Source of the DNA: Lodderomyces elongisporus
Lineage: Eukaryota; Ascomycota; Pichiomycetes; Serinales; Debaryomycetaceae
Assembly: GCF_030384665.1 (NCBI RefSeq)
Contig: NC_083673.1
Span: 1,063,501 to 1,127,500, forward strand
Direction of reading: 5' to 3'
DNA length: 64,000 nt
In this document: piece after piece, positions 18,198 to 29,409 of the stretch
Layout of the letters: every line of letters starts with the position of its first letter
Position numbering within the stretch: the stretch's first letter is position 1
Notes under the pieces: model-generated
The model's database searches: none
The model's input: only the letters and a program-made list of their open reading frames with translations
What the model was told of the DNA's origin: nothing
Made by a program: the position numbers and the translations under genes

Positions 18198-19736
18198 ATG
18201 AGCTCTAACGACCTAAGTACACCAAAAACAGAGGAAAATACTTCTGCTGGCCATTCTACCTCGTCCAAGTCTGCACAAGGAACTCAACGCAAAAGAAAGC
18301 TTGTATTTGATGATGATTTCTTTTGTTTAGGTGGGTCTTTTCTGCAAAAGAAGAAAGCGGGTGTGCCACACCCAAAATCAACAACAGCGTTGAATCATCA
18401 GCCATCAAACAGCCCTGAATATACGTCAAAGCGAGATCCTAATAACTTACGTAAACTTGAACTAAATCAATCTAAAGATTCACACCAAAACAAATCTAAC
18501 GACAATCAAGTAGTATTGAAGAGTGATAGCGTTGACGAGATAGAGGAAATCATAACTAAAGTTGAGCCAACGAAAACTGAGAAGGTGTCACATGAATTAC
18601 AACAGGAGAAAAGCCATTTGCCGCTGTTTCAAAAACTACATCAACATCAACAACACCAACGGCAACGACAACTGCTGCTGCCACTGCGTGTCTCCTCATT
18701 TGATAAAGAACTGCTTAAACGTGAGATAGAACTTAAACTCGATGCCGTTAAAGATACCAAAGAGAAGACACTATTAGAGGACTCTGATGAAGAATACTAC
18801 GAACCAGCAAAAACTAGCAGCACCAGTTTGTTGAGATCTGAAACTCCACCACTGCAAACTGACCTTTATGATTTTGATATGACAAGTGAAAGAAAAAGGA
18901 AATACATAATACGGGTTTCGTCTAAACTACCCGTGCCCGAAGGTTTGACTGTTCAAGTAGACCTTGGATGCAAAGGTCTCAAATCATTTGACAAGATCTT
19001 ACAATCAGCGGTAGACTTCTTCCGGAAGACGTATGCACGTCAACTTCCGCCTATTTTGCTACAACGATATAATTATGAAGAGAGTGCGCTAGTTTGGGTA
19101 GAGGGGAAGACGCTTATCCATTCATTTTTTACTCCTCGTACACTTCGAATACCTTTACCAGGTGGCCTGTTTAATCCGGCACTTGAGAAAATTGAGGACA
19201 TACCTCCCACAATGATGCTGGTGTTTTTGATTCCTAAAGAATCCAGCACTAATTTCTTACAGGTATACCCTGAGTTTACAACACCAACTGACAATTTTAT
19301 CATGAATGAGACTGCTGCAGAAGAGCAAGTAGTAGAAGCAGAGGAAGAGGATCTTAGTAGCGAGGAAGACGATGTACTACAAGATGTGCTGGAAAGTCAA
19401 AATACTGCCACGAATGTGAATACAAACCCAAGTTCAAACTTAAACTTGAACTCGAACTCAAACTCAAGCTCAAACTCAAACTCAAATATTGCAGATGATG
19501 GAGTATTTGCTATTGGGCTTAAAGGAAAAGACAATAAACGGATTATGTGCAATGTGACACCAGCCACAAAGTTACAAAACATTTTGTTATTTTACTTAAA
19601 TAGTAAAGGCTTGGATCCTAAAGGACCTGCAGCACTGCGCGCCAAATTGATTTTTGATGACGAAGAGTTGGATTTGAAACTTAGCGTTCGAGATACAGAA
19701 TTAGAGGAAGATTTCGAAATCCAGGTTGTTGTTTAG
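18198..19736 (+). CDS. ESC2: Esc2-like protein with SUMO-like domains
   Basis: A 512-residue protein. The N-terminal ~225 residues are disordered and basic/acidic, with RKRKLVFDDDFF near residue 32. The first SUMO-like domain (about 233-340) begins YIIRVSSKLPVPEGLTVQV; the second forms the C-terminus (about 438-512), VFAIGLKGKDNKRIMCNVTP through LIFDDEELDLKLSVRDTEL to EIQVVV. The last block matches the Rad60/Esc2/NIP45 SLD2, where the domain ends in a hydrophobic strand with no GG to process. Esc2 promotes repair of stalled forks with Ubc9 and the Mus81-Mms4 and Smc5/6 pathways. The Asn/Ser repeat at about 415-430 is encoded by TCAAAC units. Start: ATG at 18198, 16 bp before which lies no alternative. 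Confidence 0.75.
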   Translation: MSSNDLSTPKTEENTSAGHSTSSKSAQGTQRKRKLVFDDDFFCLGGSFLQKKKAGVPHPKSTTALNHQPSNSPEYTSKRDPNNLRKLELNQSKDSHQNKSNDNQVVLKSDSVDEIEEIITKVEPTKTEKVSHELQQEKSHLPLFQKLHQHQQHQRQRQLLLPLRVSSFDKELLKREIELKLDAVKDTKEKTLLEDSDEEYYEPAKTSSTSLLRSETPPLQTDLYDFDMTSERKRKYIIRVSSKLPVPEGLTVQVDLGCKGLKSFDKILQSAVDFFRKTYARQLPPILLQRYNYEESALVWVEGKTLIHSFFTPRTLRIPLPGGLFNPALEKIEDIPPTMMLVFLIPKESSTNFLQVYPEFTTPTDNFIMNETAAEEQVVEAEEEDLSSEEDDVLQDVLESQNTATNVNTNPSSNLNLNSNSNSSSNSNSNIADDGVFAIGLKGKDNKRIMCNVTPATKLQNILLFYLNSKGLDPKGPAALRAKLIFDDEELDLKLSVRDTELEEDFEIQVVV

Positions 19737-19755
19737 ACTTTGTTGATCTACAAAC

Positions 19756-19797
<42 letters not shown>

Positions 19798-20456
19798 ATA
19801 CTATTTAATATTCGTCAGCTACATCAAGGATATAGTAAGCACTGAACAATGCCTTTCAAATTTAAGATTTCTGATGTCTCCTTCATTGGAAATATGAAAA
19901 AAGACTGTGTCTAATCTTGATGGGCTCAAGCTCTAAAATGCTCTTTTTTTTTAGGAATTTACCTTGCCGTTCCTTACCCTTCCTTACCCTTCTTTACCCT
20001 TTTTTACGCTTTTTTACGCTTTCCTTGTTTTTGTCCGAGTTCTTCCCCGCTTTTCCTGTATTACTCGTTACCCACTAACTTCTTTACATTCTTTTTCTCT
20101 CTCTTTCCTTCTCTTTTCTTCTTTTTGCTTTCTCGTAAAACTTTAAACGCCGTCTCCGCTTTATTGCCCCCCGGCATATCGAGTATATGCGTATATAGAT
20201 GTGTATATGTGTATATAGATGTGTATCTATAATGTTTGCGCTACCATCCGGTGCTCCCCCGCTTCCGATGTATAAGACACTTTATGACGACATCGAGCTT
20301 AGAGTACCAAACTCTGTTAAAGCATGAATTTAATACAAGATTTGTCTCTGGCACAATCGTGAAAGAACCGGCATTTCACTAATATATACACATACATATA
20401 CCTACTTGTTTATGTACACCTACTATTATATTGTTTTTATTCTATACATGTAAGCT
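19737..20456. repeat. ESC2 3' / BPH1 promoter with AT and CCTTA repeats
   Basis: 720 bp without a gene. It has an (AT)n run (about 19757-19792), a (TTCCTTACCC)-like array (about 19970-20022) and a GTATATAGATGTGTATAT tandem block (about 20189-20230). Otherwise it looks like ordinary promoter. Confidence 0.75.
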
Positions 20457-23400
20457 ATGGATCATGATTTCAAACAAGACGTTTTGGATACAAACATTGA
20501 TACCACTAATAATCAACCAGATGACCTTGACTTTAATCTAAAAGTGGTATTGGAATCATCTATTTTGAACGGGGAAGGTGAAAACAATGATACAAATGTT
20601 GCAGCATTAGATCAAATTCTTTTGGCAATGTCATTTGATGTGACATTAAAGATTCAAAACTCTCGTTACCTAGATTTGCTTATTGGAAAGTATCTCGAAT
20701 TGATCAGCTCCGATAACTTTCAACTTCAAGAACTAAGGGAAAATGAAGACAAAGACGAAGAAGACTATGGCCAAAATGAGAATGAAAACGATGACGAGGA
20801 TACGGAAAAGGACAAGGACAAGGACAAGGAAGACGCAATGGAGACAATTGCCCAGCATTATAAACAAATGATTATTTGTCTATTTGAAGTTGGCTGCACT
20901 GTTGAACGAACTCGCACCATGTTGCATTTCTTGCGTGAGACATCCAATCCTGTTGCCAAGTTCACAATCTTGCAACTCATAATTGAACTATGTGACGAAC
21001 ACTCGAGATTGTACCCGTATATGCTGATATCGTCTCTGCAGGTCAACTTTCCTATTCAAAAAGGTTTGGAGGATGCATTCACAATATATCTGTGGCTCAA
21101 ATTGAACAAACACGAAGAATCTGATGGGTCTTCAACAACAATTCTTACGCTAACAAGTTCGTATCCTACGGCAGAGCAGTCAAATACAACTTTGAGTATT
21201 TGTGTTTCAGGCTTCAATCAAATAATCATTGAAATTGCAAACTTAAAAACAAGATCCCGCTCACAGTTCAACTTCAACCGTCAAGTGAACCTAACACTTG
21301 ATATTGTTCAGCTTGCAGTGGTTTACGAAAGTGCGACATTGAGTTTGTATGTAAACGGACAATATTGTGAAAGCGTACCGTGTTCGAATCTCTCAAGAGA
21401 GTTTGCAAATTGGAATAAGATTTCCGTTGGAGAAAACAATGCTAAAAATAACGTGAACAATATGATGTACGATTTATATGACGCTAACAACACAAACACA
21501 ATGAGTGAAATTGTTGATAATGAATTGATAATGAGAACTTGCTGTGTACTAAAATGCAAGTTGAGTTGGGAATGGATTTTGACATTGTTCTACATGGGCC
21601 CCGGTTTTACTTGGGACCCTAGAACTGCAGATGAATATAACATCAGCAAGTTGGTTGAACGTCTTGACCACAATTCTTATGTGGAAATTGCAAAAACGCT
21701 CTCGTATAGACGACTTTCACATGTGAAACTCCAACCGCAATCACAACCGCAACCACAACCGCAATCACAACCTCAATTGCAGCCTCAAATACAACCACAA
21801 CTGCAGCCTCAACTACAAACACAACTGAATTTTAAAGCTAAAGCTAAATCTAAGCTGCAACCACAATGGCGCACGCAACATCAACAAAGTTACAATCAAT
21901 TCGAAGACAGAAAATACAATACAGATGCTAGTATCAAATTGCAGTCCACGTTTATGGACTGGCTTAAAGATCGAAATTGCTTATTAAAAAGTTTGAATCC
22001 AATTGATCCAAAATGGGTTCTTTTTGATAGCGACGATTACTTGCGACTGACGTTTGCTAGTACAATTAAAGATGAAAAGAATCCTGTTGAGAAACCATCA
22101 CGTTCCATGAACTTAACCATGCACTTTCCAACCAACATTTATCGAGCATTGTACACTTTAGACATTTCCCAAATACTTATTGAGTTATTAGAACATGATG
22201 TTTCAGTAGCCAATTCGAACATTGAATACTCAATTCATTATCTATGTGTGGTCATGCTACTTAAGGTTATTGCATCCAGCTGGCAAATACGACAAGAATT
22301 TGAATATCGAGGCGGCTATAAGTTGCTAGCAATTGTACTTCGCAGGCTAAACTCTAATCATTATGTTTCAGAGCAGCATGTTACTGAAAGCACGCTTTTG
22401 CATGCTAGTGAGAGTAAATATCAACTTGGAGTTGAAGCTGAAATTGATTCACCTATGAAAGTTGATCTGCTGGGGCTCATTGATGTTCTTTTTAAATTTT
22501 GTGGTCTTATTAATGACAATACTTTAGCTCTCATTAACGTTGATGGTCCGATTCATGACAATCATGATCTCATGTTGCTCAACCACAACTGTCTAAAAAA
22601 CTTGTTGCTAGATTTTGAGCTTCTTGGCAACGCAAGCTACATGGCTTTTGTCTTGGCCCAACTTGAAGGCCTGTTGATCAATTCGCGATATGCACTGTAC
22701 AATATTTTTGTTTTGAAGCAAATAGGGTTTGGAGCAAAATTCATTCAATTCATGAAGCTGACTACCGATGCTGAGTTTTCGTTAATACTAGAAACGCGCG
22801 TTGAAGGTGCTATTAGTGCGTTATTGAAAGTGGACCAGTCCGCCGGCTTTGCTGCTTCGTTATCATCGTACATTGCGTTTGTACTTTCTTCAAAGTCTAA
22901 CAAACACAACAGTTCTTCTTCATTAAAGTGTGCAGTCAAAGCCTTAGAGTCTTTAACGAGCTTCATTTGCTCTCCGTCTACACCTACAAAAATCGTGAAG
23001 AAATTATCACGCTGCATAACAATGCATTGGATCATACTTTTACTCAAAACAGCTGATGGAGCAGTTGTAATCTCTGCGATTAAACTTTTGGCTCGCTTTT
23101 TAAGACTACATGGACGGCGTATCACTGAAAAATTTTTTGAAAACCATCATGGTGAAGCGGTTTTGGCACAATACCTTGACAAATGGTGGAGTTATGAGCC
23201 TGTTTTAAAGAGTGTGTTTCAAAGCGCGTTACCAAACACAGAACATGGAAAGAATGATATGTACCTTGGAAGCATTCGACAAAAAACTAAAAACAATGAA
23301 GATTTCTTTATACCGCAATTTATCCTGCTAACAAATGATCTCCTTGCTCTTCCACTTTCACGGCTAAGCGTGTTGGGAAGCAATCCACCGACTCCAATAC

Positions 23401-26400
23401 TGGGTTCTCGACAAAACTCCAGTCAAATCAAAGAACTCCAAGTTGTTTACGCTGTTGAGCAATATGTCAATTGGTTAGCGCAGCTGCCGATGCTATTGGA
23501 ATGGATGTTTTCCATCACTATTCTAATAGAAAAAAGCTTAGATCTTTTGTGTCTTTTGAAATTGAGTTTTACAAGATATGAAGGAGAAGATCTCGTTTGT
23601 GCTAAAGAGACTTTTAGCAAGTTGATATATTTGATGGCAAATGCATTATTTTTGCAATTGTCTAGTGCTGATTTGGAACCCATTTTTAAGAGTATGCAAG
23701 ACTTTAAAAGAAAAATACTATTTAATCTTGTCATTGCAGAAACTTTTCCACTTTTAAGAGAATTTCTCAAGGAATCTACTGACTTACCAAAAGGCCGCTA
23801 TTTCGAGAACAACATACGGATGATAATAAGTGGCTACTATGAAGAATTATACAAAGCTAAATATGAGTTGTCTCTCAACGACATGCATGCATACATATCA
23901 TGTCTATGTTTGGTTTTTGAATCGTTTCCCGGGTCCAACACTCATATAAAAAAAAACATTTTGGGCGAATGCGTTGTACAGTATCTTTTGAAATTTGTTT
24001 ACGAAACTGACGAACTCTCCAATTCCACACCTGACGATGATTATTGTACTACTTTGAAAACTATGTTATTTCATCAACAAACCATTACCAGTTTAGAAAA
24101 CCTGACTGGTTTGCAGCTTGCAAAGGTTGTTATTCTCATCCTTGGAGTATGTCTTGCCTCTCCAAAATACAAGGATCAATACTTGCATTTGGAAGAGTCT
24201 TTTGCAATTTTGCGCTCCATATTCCTTCTTCGAAAAGAGGCAATGATTGATGGACTTGCAATGTTGAATGGTGATATGAGACTGTTTGCTTTAATGTTTG
24301 AAGATTTGGTTCTGAAGAATGATGTCGAAACATTGACTAGGATAAAGAAAATATCACCCTTTGTCAGGAATATACAACAAATCCATAATCTACTAATCAC
24401 GGAATATTCTCAAATAGACTTTCTTCGAGTGTCTAATATGATCCAAGTGGCATTTCAAAGAGGCGTTGTGAGGGAAAATGATATGTATTTACTTCACTTT
24501 GAAGAAGGTTCGCAAAAACTACAATCACAAATTGTCAAATCAGAAATTTTAAGAATGAAGCGGGCTAATCAAGATTCATATGATGACGAAATCAGGATTG
24601 TCAGGGGATTTTGGGACCGCAAAAAACAATCAACAAGGTTGCTCTACCTAATAGTGCCGTCTACAACAACGTATATGCTTGGCAATATTGAAAATGATGA
24701 GCGCATGAGGAAACTATTGTATCCAGAGGATCTTCCTTTGAATTATCAAGAGTTTATTGGTATTCAAAAATATCGAGCGAATAACAAGAGCGAGAAAATA
24801 GATTTGCCTGGTGATTCTGGAAGCAAAGAGTCGTACTTGCAATCACCATTTCTTCTCAATACCATTGGAAATTCCGATTCTCCTTCTCACTCTCGCTCAA
24901 ATAGCAACAATGGGTCTCATGATTTTGAACTGGGTGGAAAGGATGAGAACACTACTAGTATGAACAGTAATAACAATAACAATAACAATAACAAGAATAA
25001 TAATAAGATCAAGATTAAGGAAGATACTGATGCTGGTGATGATTTTACAAGCAGCACAGGGCCGAAGCTATACGATGAATCATTTGAAGATCGAAATCGT
25101 AGAGTATGCAGAGCGCTTTTCTTTGGCGATCAAATAATGTCACTTTGGAACGTTAGTCAGGTAAAGGGTCTAGTTCCCACCGAAAGTTTAATGATATTGG
25201 GCAAATATCATTTGTATTTGATTGAAAACTATTTTATTACTAAAGATGGTAATGTCATAGACGTAAACGAAGCACCAATTGAACAGAGAGATCCAGTCTT
25301 GAGGTTAGTGAACTCTCAATCCGATATAAACTCCACGTCAAATAAGAGCAACAACAATATCTTCAGCAGTGATAGTGCTCACGGGGTGCAAAGTTGGTCT
25401 TTGGACCAATTAAGTGCTGTTTCAAAGAGGCTGTTTCTTTTTAGAGATAATGCGTTTGAAGCATTTTTCAGCGATGGAGGAAGTGTGCTAATTACTTGTG
25501 TTTCTGTAAAAGAACGCAATCTGCTATATGGGAAATTAAAAGCACATGCTACTGGAAATGGTAAAATGCCAGATCTTCTTGATGCGTTGACTAATGACGA
25601 TGGAAGTTTGACCGCAAGATTGATATCTGCATTTGCCAGCCCCGGTGGCTCTCAAAATGGTTTTAATTTGGCGACTCGAAAATGGGTTCGGGGAGAAATT
25701 TCAAACTTTTATTACCTAATGATTTTAAACACTTTAGCTGGTCGTACGTATAATGATATGACACAGTATCCTGTGTTTCCTTGGGTAATTGCAAATTACA
25801 CAAGCGCAAAATTAAATCTTTCAGATGCAAAAACATTTCGTGACCTCTCTAAACCAATGGGGGCGCAAAGCTTAGAGCGATCCTACAAATTTCAAGAGCG
25901 ATACGATGCATTAAGTAGCTTAGACGATAAAGTGGTACCACCTTTCCATTATGGTACCCACTATTCCTCGGCAATGATTGTTAGTTCGTTTTTGATAAGA
26001 ATGAAACCATTTGTTGAGTCTTATTTGCTTTTGCAAGGTGGAAAATTTGATCACGCTGATAGGTTATTTAAATCGGTCGAAAAAGCTTGGCTTTCAGCTT
26101 CGCAGGATAATTCCACTGATGTGAGAGAATTGATCCCAGAATTCTACTATTTACCTGAGTTTCTTATAAACAGTAATGAGTATGAATTTGGGGCTTCTCA
26201 AAATGGCGACATTGTAAACGATGTGGAGCTACCACCATGGGCCGAAGGTAAGCCGCATATATTCATCAAAAAGAACCGAGAAGCCTTGGAGAGTCCTTAT
26301 GTTTCAGCTCATTTGCATGAATGGATCGATTTAATTTTTGGAAGCAAACAGTGCGGACTGGAAGCAGTCAAAGCTTTGAATGTTTTTCATCATGCTTCTT

Positions 26401-27653
26401 ATAATGGTGCTATAGATATCGATAATATTGAAAATGAAATTGAGAAAAGAGCAGCAATAGGAATGATTAATAATTTTGGTCAAACTCCAAAACAAATATT
26501 TTTTAAATCACACCCTAAGAAAGAGGTTTTAAACCTGCCAAGCGAATATACTAGCGCTATACAGTGGACAAAAAAGGAAGAGCGTGAGGCTGTTTTTGAA
26601 TCAAAACTAAAAGCCCCTATTTGCAAACTTGAATTTCTATCCGCTATGTCAGGGGATACTAGGAAATCTGGATGGGTTGGTCGCCATAATTGTATTTCAT
26701 CGGAATATCATATGCTTATAAGAAAAGCGCCGAGTTCGAGTAATTTGGGAGGATCGATATTGGTCAATGATGCTTTGTTTAAAGATATTCATCAATGTGA
26801 TGTAACTGCAGTAGCAGCAATCGGACAAGGTGAGTTCCTCACTGGAGACGAGGATGGGCTTCTTGTTGCATGGGAATATAATAGTTTTGGGTCCAAATGT
26901 TCATTAAATGCGAAAGCGACATTGAGAGGACACGTGAGTGCAGTGGTTCAAGTACTTTTAAGCAAGAGCTTCAAAATTGCTGTTAGTATTGATAAAAGCG
27001 GTACTATTTTGGTATGGGACTTGGCGCACTTGCGATATATTCGCACCTTGGTCTCACCCAATGCACTTTTGGTTCCTGGTGAGAATTACAAGTTAGCCTT
27101 GTCCAATGAAAATGGAAATATTGCTGTTGTTAACCTGAAATTGACCAAAGACAATGGCTGCAGTCATTACTTACGAGTATTTGAAATTAATGGTGACATT
27201 ATTTTTGAAGGAGTTGTTGATATTAATAGTGGGGGCAATAGCAAGTTTGGTACTGGGGTTGGAACTGAGGCTGAGGCTGAGGCTGAAGTTGAGGTTGAGG
27301 TTGAGGTTGAAGCTTCCGATAAGGAAATCATTGTAGTTTTCGGCGTTGACCTGGACTCTTTTTACAGTACAAGCAAAGGATTTGGTAGCCAAAAACGACC
27401 CTATTGGTCTAAGGACTATATTGCTTTTGGCTATGGTAAAACTGTCAAAATTTTTGAGCTCGACTGCCCCTCATCGCAGGAATTGAAATTATTACAAGAA
27501 ATCAAGTTACGCCATTTGAAGGGTGATATCACTGCTTTGCAATTTTTGAAAAGAACCGAGGTAGATGAGGACGAGAGACTAATCAGGGGTAGATTTGAGC
27601 TAGTTGTTGGCGATTCAACTGGAAGAGTGTACACGTTAGGCATGGAGCATTGA
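20457..27653 (+). CDS. BPH1: Bph1, BEACH-domain protein
   Basis: A 2398-residue protein, the largest here, comparable to yeast Bph1 (2167). The N-terminal ~1500 residues are helical (armadillo-like) with a concanavalin-like segment near 270-320. Next are the PH-like domain (about 1560-1690) and the BEACH domain (about 1740-2025), which opens KWVRGEISNFYYLMILNTLAG and contains YPVFPWVIANY, FHYGTHYSSAMIVSSFLIRM and FGSKQCGLEAVKALNVFHH. WD40 repeats fill the C-terminus (about 2100-2398: FLTGDEDGLLVAWEY, KIAVSIDKSGTILVWDL). Bph1 is a relative of human LYST and works in vesicle sorting to cell wall and vacuole. Low-complexity inserts: poly-Q/P (about 424-460), poly-N (about 1503-1520) and a Glu/Ala/Val run EAEAEVEVEVEVE near 2272. 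No frame break is seen. Confidence 0.95.
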   Translation: MDHDFKQDVLDTNIDTTNNQPDDLDFNLKVVLESSILNGEGENNDTNVAALDQILLAMSFDVTLKIQNSRYLDLLIGKYLELISSDNFQLQELRENEDKDEEDYGQNENENDDEDTEKDKDKDKEDAMETIAQHYKQMIICLFEVGCTVERTRTMLHFLRETSNPVAKFTILQLIIELCDEHSRLYPYMLISSLQVNFPIQKGLEDAFTIYLWLKLNKHEESDGSSTTILTLTSSYPTAEQSNTTLSICVSGFNQIIIEIANLKTRSRSQFNFNRQVNLTLDIVQLAVVYESATLSLYVNGQYCESVPCSNLSREFANWNKISVGENNAKNNVNNMMYDLYDANNTNTMSEIVDNELIMRTCCVLKCKLSWEWILTLFYMGPGFTWDPRTADEYNISKLVERLDHNSYVEIAKTLSYRRLSHVKLQPQSQPQPQPQSQPQLQPQIQPQLQPQLQTQLNFKAKAKSKLQPQWRTQHQQSYNQFEDRKYNTDASIKLQSTFMDWLKDRNCLLKSLNPIDPKWVLFDSDDYLRLTFASTIKDEKNPVEKPSRSMNLTMHFPTNIYRALYTLDISQILIELLEHDVSVANSNIEYSIHYLCVVMLLKVIASSWQIRQEFEYRGGYKLLAIVLRRLNSNHYVSEQHVTESTLLHASESKYQLGVEAEIDSPMKVDLLGLIDVLFKFCGLINDNTLALINVDGPIHDNHDLMLLNHNCLKNLLLDFELLGNASYMAFVLAQLEGLLINSRYALYNIFVLKQIGFGAKFIQFMKLTTDAEFSLILETRVEGAISALLKVDQSAGFAASLSSYIAFVLSSKSNKHNSSSSLKCAVKALESLTSFICSPSTPTKIVKKLSRCITMHWIILLLKTADGAVVISAIKLLARFLRLHGRRITEKFFENHHGEAVLAQYLDKWWSYEPVLKSVFQSALPNTEHGKNDMYLGSIRQKTKNNEDFFIPQFILLTNDLLALPLSRLSVLGSNPPTPILGSRQNSSQIKELQVVYAVEQYVNWLAQLPMLLEWMFSITILIEKSLDLLCLLKLSFTRYEGEDLVCAKETFSKLIYLMANALFLQLSSADLEPIFKSMQDFKRKILFNLVIAETFPLLREFLKESTDLPKGRYFENNIRMIISGYYEELYKAKYELSLNDMHAYISCLCLVFESFPGSNTHIKKNILGECVVQYLLKFVYETDELSNSTPDDDYCTTLKTMLFHQQTITSLENLTGLQLAKVVILILGVCLASPKYKDQYLHLEESFAILRSIFLLRKEAMIDGLAMLNGDMRLFALMFEDLVLKNDVETLTRIKKISPFVRNIQQIHNLLITEYSQIDFLRVSNMIQVAFQRGVVRENDMYLLHFEEGSQKLQSQIVKSEILRMKRANQDSYDDEIRIVRGFWDRKKQSTRLLYLIVPSTTTYMLGNIENDERMRKLLYPEDLPLNYQEFIGIQKYRANNKSEKIDLPGDSGSKESYLQSPFLLNTIGNSDSPSHSRSNSNNGSHDFELGGKDENTTSMNSNNNNNNNNKNNNKIKIKEDTDAGDDFTSSTGPKLYDESFEDRNRRVCRALFFGDQIMSLWNVSQVKGLVPTESLMILGKYHLYLIENYFITKDGNVIDVNEAPIEQRDPVLRLVNSQSDINSTSNKSNNNIFSSDSAHGVQSWSLDQLSAVSKRLFLFRDNAFEAFFSDGGSVLITCVSVKERNLLYGKLKAHATGNGKMPDLLDALTNDDGSLTARLISAFASPGGSQNGFNLATRKWVRGEISNFYYLMILNTLAGRTYNDMTQYPVFPWVIANYTSAKLNLSDAKTFRDLSKPMGAQSLERSYKFQERYDALSSLDDKVVPPFHYGTHYSSAMIVSSFLIRMKPFVESYLLLQGGKFDHADRLFKSVEKAWLSASQDNSTDVRELIPEFYYLPEFLINSNEYEFGASQNGDIVNDVELPPWAEGKPHIFIKKNREALESPYVSAHLHEWIDLIFGSKQCGLEAVKALNVFHHASYNGAIDIDNIENEIEKRAAIGMINNFGQTPKQIFFKSHPKKEVLNLPSEYTSAIQWTKKEEREAVFESKLKAPICKLEFLSAMSGDTRKSGWVGRHNCISSEYHMLIRKAPSSSNLGGSILVNDALFKDIHQCDVTAVAAIGQGEFLTGDEDGLLVAWEYNSFGSKCSLNAKATLRGHVSAVVQVLLSKSFKIAVSIDKSGTILVWDLAHLRYIRTLVSPNALLVPGENYKLALSNENGNIAVVNLKLTKDNGCSHYLRVFEINGDIIFEGVVDINSGGNSKFGTGVGTEAEAEAEVEVEVEVEASDKEIIVVFGVDLDSFYSTSKGFGSQKRPYWSKDYIAFGYGKTVKIFELDCPSSQELKLLQEIKLRHLKGDITALQFLKRTEVDEDERLIRGRFELVVGDSTGRVYTLGMEH

Positions 27654-27927
27654 AGAAAGCTAAGAATACAAGGAAAATCGGGCTCGTGGAATGAAAATAA
27701 TAATAAAATAAAAAAAAATAGGAGAGTTGAATGGTCAAAAGATATATACGTTATCATTTCTAGAATGAATAGTGTTGAAAATACAAAATATGAAAAGTAG
27801 GAACTGAAATTGAAAAAAAAAAAATAAAACAAAATTGAAAATAAAAAAAGGACCAAATACAAGTGTTTTAATGGACAACTTTACTGTCAAATTACTATTG
27901 CAATACAAATACATAGACATGTTTTGA

Positions 27928-28704
27928 TCACGGCCGTCTCTTACTAATTTTGCCACTTCTTGCATAGTTCTGGTTACTCTCGATTTTCTCAATTGGTATT
28001 TCTTGGCCCATGGCGCCTCTCCTTGCGCTCTCTCCTCCCTGTCTCTCGTTTGACATTTGAACTTTCGCTTCATTCAACTCGGCGGCTAATTCGGGGTTGA
28101 TCCATTGCAATACATATGGTGCAGCCATAATGGCCAAGCACACTGTGAATAGGATAGTATACATTCTGTTTTTGAATATAAAGCCAAAAGGGCTGTTCAT
28201 GGCCATATCCACGAGTGTTCCTCCTGACCTCTCGTAGAACTGCTTAGTTTCTTTATACCTTAGTTGAAGTGGTTTGTCATGATCGATCTTTGTAGCTGAC
28301 GAAGTATTATAACTGTCATATCCCAATGGATTTTCAAAAGCTATTATTTCATCATCGCCAACTTTGATCCTGTAGATGTTGTTATGGAAGGTAACATCGT
28401 AAGAGTTGACAATCAATTGATACTCGCCTTCATTTAGTCCTTCAAATATAAAATTGTTGTTTTTATCCACCAGTGCCCTCTGTGGCTTAAAACTTTTTGT
28501 ATCCTTGGAATCATTGAGGCTATACAAGTCTACCCTGGTACGATAAGCCAAATTCTGGATATTGGGGATCTTGGCGCTGGTCGTTACATCTTTTGGTATA
28601 TCTGAGACTCTTTCAGGAATATTAACCAATTTCCCATTAAATCCAAGGGCGCAGGTTGTTGTAATAATTGAAAATAAGATAATTGCCAACTGAATATGTC
28701 TCAT
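27928..28704 (-). CDS. SOP4: Sop4 / EMC7, ER membrane complex subunit
   Basis: A 258-residue type I membrane protein. The signal peptide is about 1-20 (ends TTTCA), then a lumenal beta-sandwich (DUF2012/EMC7-like). In it are RVDLYSLND, then KPQRALVDKNNNFIFEGLNEGEYQLIV, the 'FxFxxLxxGxY' core of EMC7, and IYRIKVGDDE. A single membrane segment lies at about 183-203 (MYTILFTVCLAIMAAPYVLQW). The cytosolic tail is charged. EMC7/Sop4 is part of the ER insertase that inserts weakly hydrophobic membrane segments and was found in yeast as a suppressor of a Pma1 sorting defect. It converges with BPH1 across a short A-rich spacer (27654-27927). Yeast Sop4 is 234 residues. Confidence 0.88.
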   Translation of the reverse strand: MRHIQLAIILFSIITTTCALGFNGKLVNIPERVSDIPKDVTTSAKIPNIQNLAYRTRVDLYSLNDSKDTKSFKPQRALVDKNNNFIFEGLNEGEYQLIVNSYDVTFHNNIYRIKVGDDEIIAFENPLGYDSYNTSSATKIDHDKPLQLRYKETKQFYERSGGTLVDMAMNSPFGFIFKNRMYTILFTVCLAIMAAPYVLQWINPELAAELNEAKVQMSNERQGGESARRGAMGQEIPIEKIESNQNYARSGKISKRRP

Positions 28705-29409
28705 TTTGTTAAGTAACTTTAATTTAAATTGATTCGAGGTTCAGCTTGATAAGCAATTACGTTGTGAAATTTAAATCACTCTATCTCAAAAAACCGCTTT
28801 GGAAAACGTGTTTGCGGCTTTTCTATATGTCCTGCACATAGCTTACAATTAGTTGTTAATGGGAAGCTTTCCAAAGTCTGTTGAATTTTGTTTTTTTTTT
28901 TTTTTTTTTTTTTTGTCGATGATATTTTTGTTCTCAAAAATTTCAATGAAAATTTATTCCATCTCTTCAACTTCTTTTCCTCTTTTTCTTTTTCTTTTCT
29001 TTTTCTTTTCTTCTTCTTTTCTTCTCTATTGTACAACGTATGCGTATTATTGTAGGGTGGCAATTTCTTTGTTCCTGAAAGAAGACTTTACAGTTGGACT
29101 TTGGAACCTTATTCACTACGATTGTTACTCTCTACAACGCATACTAAAGTAATACTAGTGGTCTCTTTTTTTTTCTTCGAAGAAAGAAGGATCTTATTAG
29201 TCACGGAAAATGCGGGCGTGGTTGGGGTTGTGCAATGGATGAATATTTGTTCGTTCGTTCACAACTAGGTCCCAGCTGGGCATTCTAGCCTCCAGACATT
29301 CTATATACTTTTCATAAAAATTTCTCTTTTTCCCTTTTTTTACGTTTTCAAAAATGTATAAATTTATAAATTTATAAATTTATTCTAAATCATTGTACTT
29401 AAGCAATAT
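28705..29409. other. SOP4 promoter / transporter 3' spacer
   Basis: 705 bp with no gene. T tracts lie at 28891-28914 and around 28982-29030 (TTTTCTTTTC units), then TTTATAAATT units at about 29360-29385 next to the 3' end of the transporter gene. Open frames are low-complexity. Confidence 0.65.
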